From positions 1,485 through 30,882 of the forward strand of contig JAKCWW010006906.1 in NCBI GenBank assembly GCA_026260175.1: 29,398 nucleotides of DNA, read 5' to 3'. The stretch comes from Reticulitermes lucifugus. Lineage: Eukaryota > Arthropoda > Insecta > Blattodea > Rhinotermitidae. Within the stretch, counting starts at the first letter, position 1. Every line of letters begins with the position of its first letter. Below the pieces are notes generated by a model. It worked only from the letters and a program-made list of their open reading frames with translations. It did not search any database and was not told the DNA's origin. This document shows positions 27,006 through 29,398 of this stretch, in pieces. Made by a program: the position numbers and the translations under genes.

Positions 27006-27443
27006 CAGGTGCACACCCAGAATTTTTCAGTGCGGGGGGGGGGTTAGGGGGCTGACCATGATTCTGTGTGTAATGTATGTTTGATTTTAAATATTATGTT
27101 ATAAAAATCATGTCACAAGTATAACTGTAACATAACACTCTTCGCAAAAACATTTATATACATACAAATGTAACTACATTCCATGACTCACTCACCTAAT
27201 TTAAATCACAAGGTCTGATCTTCTTGTTTTTATAGTTTGATCTAAAACATCCTACACTTTTTTTTTATTTTCAAAAATTCTAATGTAATAGTCATCAGCC
27301 GATTTCAGTGGCTGATTTCAGCTCAAGGGTAAATCACGTAAAGCGTTTTATATTACCTTCTTCACAAAATCTGTGTTTTTTAAACTTAAATTTGGGGCAG
27401 GCTGTAGTCCAGTAGTCCGTCCCCACCCTTGGGTGCGCCCCTG
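27006..27443. mobile_element. hAT-like nonautonomous element with 8-bp target duplication
   Basis: Left end CAGGTGCACACCCAGAATT at 27006; right end, reverse complemented, CAGGGGCGCACCCAAGG ending at 27443, with 12 of the first 14 positions matching. The flanks AGCTAGAA (26998-27005) and AGCTAGAC (27444-27451) agree at 7 of 8, the 8-bp duplication expected of hAT transposition. A G10 run followed by TTAGGGGG sits at 27034-27050. The 438-bp body does not code. Confidence 0.8.
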
Positions 27444-27799
27444 AGCTAGACTGCAGTGAGAAACCTGGAAGGAAAGACACATTTGAGACTTCTGCTCATA
27501 AATATACGGGTACATTACCATTAAAATGAGTTTTAGATACATAAATTGAGTGTGGACAAGATACATCTTCCTCAGGATAGTATCCAGTGGCAGGACGTTG
27601 TGACCACAGTAATGAACCTTCGGGTTAAAACAGACAAGCCAGGCAATACACATATAAACATAACATTGAGGCGCGTTCGCTTAACCATTGTTGCCGTGGA
27701 AAAGCAATAAGTATTAAGTATTCTGAGTGTGTGTCTGTAGCCTTAGTTATCCAGCACGCAAAAGGCATGCGCCTTAATAGCGTTTATTTACATCTGTGG

Positions 27800-28130
27800 C
27801 CTGTCTGACTCTACCATATTTTCCACATTATCTCATAAATGGCACGATTTTCGGGAAAACGTTATTGAAGATAAAATGCGTGTTTTCATTTTCTCTACAT
27901 TTGTCTGAAACATTTCTCATTGTAAGAAGTACTCAGCGAGATATTGTCATAAATGTACAAACGTCTTCATGTTAAGTACCCGTTATTCTTGTCAGATTTT
28001 AATTAAACTTAAATTTTCTTGACAGATTTTCAAAAAATCCTCTAACATCAAATTTCATGGGAGCCAGTTGTTCCATGCGGACAGACAGACGGACAGACAT
28101 GACGAAGCTAATAGTCGATTTTCACAATTT
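27800..28130 (+). repeat. Dispersed repeat (ACAGACATGACGAA type), copy 2
   Basis: Contains GACTCTACCATATTTTCC, CAAATTTCATGGGAGCCAG, TTGTTCCATGCGG, a (GACA)n-like tract and ACAGACATGACGAAGCTAAT at 28093. The order matches copy 1 at 21735. Confidence 0.6.
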
Positions 28131-29060
28131 TGCGAACGCGCCGAAAAACGGGAAACCTGTTGGTCATTCGAGCAACTTTCAGCATCTCTACTCTATACAG
28201 CCAGTTACTCGTACTGTCAGAAAATGCATGTTATATCGACAATTTTGACCACACTCTTTCAAAGAGCATTTATCGATGCATTGAAGAGGGTATCCAGCTG
28301 AACGCGGAGCGCACTCACAGAATCTACAAACCCGTCCACAGCTGCATTGCCGCCTACCAATGGACGCCGCCGCCCACTCTGCAGTGCTCAGTCTCGCGAC
28401 CGTAGAGCACCGTTCAGCAGACGACATCAATTGTTTCACAGCGACTGACGACGGCCCCCGCTCTGCCGTAGTCAGTTCCTCTTTTAAAGAAACTCTGTAC
28501 GTGTACAACGACCTCTGTTTCGTTTAGAACGTAAACACGTCGCTGAGTCCCGTGGGGCTCTTGACATTCACTGACACATTTCCTCTTACAGACCCTACAT
28601 TGTCGTGACGAGACAACCCTTTCATTATCCGTCTGTCCATAAGGTATTAGGTCACTGTTGGCACGTGACTTGGCTACTTTTGCATCGTCACGGATGAAGG
28701 ACACTTCGATGTGTGCAACAAATACTGTGGTATCATGCATAATTACAGTTACTCTGGGAACGGTGGTGTTCGAACGTGTTTCCTTCTAAGGAAATGGCTT
28801 ATGTACTTCATACCTCTTAATACAACCTACACTTAACGCTCCCAAACACAGCGGCAATTAGATGTACCATCGGATTTAAGATTACAGATCTCTTTGTATT
28901 AAGCACACACAGTTTATTTCTGTTTCACACGATGTCCACAACAAACAGTCACAATTTCCTTAACAGGCATTTACAGGTTGGTTTTTGTAGTAGTGCCTCA
29001 GTGTGTTTACTGAAAGGTAGGAACCGAAATTTTAAATGCTACTTGGACGAATTTCTTGTG
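28131..29060. other. Intergenic DNA with a GC-richer island
   Basis: 28300-28480 is richer in CpG than its surroundings. Minus-strand open frames of 106 and 108 codons overlap here; one has a Cys-rich stretch SRQCRVCKRKCVSEC. No family is recognised and no splice sites connect them, so I do not call a gene. Confidence 0.3.
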
Positions 29061-29228
29061 TTCATGGCTCAGGCTGTTAGTCCCCGGCCCCTCACCGCGG
29101 GGGCCCGAATTTCATCCGTAGTCAGTCCACGTGAGGTTTGTGGTGAACAAAGTAGCGCTGGAAAAGGTTTTTCTCCGCGTGGTTCGGTTTTCCCCTATCA
29201 GTGTCTTTCCAACAATGCTCCATACTCA
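29061..29228 (+). repeat. tRNA-derived SINE, same family as 3620
   Basis: TTCATGGCTCAGGCTGTTAG, CACCGCGGGGGCCCGAATTT and GTGGTGAACAAAGTAGCGCT run in parallel with the 3620 copy. The B-box is decayed (GAATTTCATCC in place of GGTTCGATTCC). Confidence 0.75.
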
Positions 29229-29332
29229 TATTCAATAACACGTTGCTCTTACCAGAAGGACAAACAGGCGAAGCCTGGGAACCTTCCAAAAATCACTGTT
29301 ATTTCGAATATTGAGGAGCACTGGATAGTAAT

Positions 29333-29398
29333 GCCGATCCCAGTGGCCGTGCGGTCTAAGTCGTGGGTCTGCGGCCGCTCGCTTACTGGGATTGTGGG
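29333..29398 (+). repeat. tRNA-derived SINE, cut by window end
   Basis: CAGTGGCCGTGCGGTCTAAG followed by GTCGTGGGTCTGCGGCCGC is an A-box head matching the SINE on the minus strand at 9560-9830. Its B-box lies beyond the window. Confidence 0.6.

Noticed and set aside
1..29398. CRISPR arrays, operons, ribosome binding sites or replication origins
   Set aside because: Spliced gene structure, SINEs and insect transposons show eukaryotic nuclear DNA; no regularly spaced repeats were found.

Overview
The window is animal nuclear DNA, almost certainly from an insect. It carries one complete protein-coding gene on the + strand, a CYP301A1-type mitochondrial cytochrome P450 of ten coding exons. These run from 3925 to 22304, give 524 codons plus a stop, and contain no internal stops or frameshifts. 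Most of the remainder is decayed repeat DNA: tRNA-derived SINEs, fragments of a non-LTR retrotransposon, a full-length dead mariner, small TIR elements, and another dispersed repeat with residual coding. Large SINE-filled introns and this mix of repeats suggest a polyneopteran insect such as a cockroach or termite. That placement is inference from remembered repeat sequences, not proof.

Layout. 1-3600: intergenic DNA with a SINE cut by the window edge, repeat remnants and a second SINE type. 3620-3893: a SINE ending about 30 bases before the chosen P450 start codon. 3925-22304: the P450 gene. Intron 1 (6.5 kb) holds a perfect 57-bp inverted repeat, SINEs, repeat fragments and the mariner (8040-9346). 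Intron 2 holds a pre-miRNA-like hairpin (12336-12402). Intron 3 holds a TIR element (13733-14142) and a short exon-like segment that would encode a signal peptide (14516-14567). Intron 4 holds a near-perfect 57-nt palindrome (15727-15783). Introns 6, 8 and 9 carry pieces of the same retrotransposon family. 22305-29398: 3' flank with a possible poly(A) signal, a SINE, two hAT-like miniature elements (one with an 8-bp target duplication), retrotransposon fragments and two more SINEs at the right edge.

Function. Only the P450 is a firmly supported gene. It has the mitochondrial-clan heme loop, helix-I, ExxR and PERW motifs, all splice phases agree, and its last intron uses a GC-AG donor. CYP301A1 is a one-to-one conserved insect P450 linked in Drosophila to adult cuticle formation. 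I found no multi-gene novel system. The points most worth a second look are the three hairpins inside the P450 introns, the isolated signal-peptide exon in intron 3, the SINE next to the start codon and the GC-AG intron.
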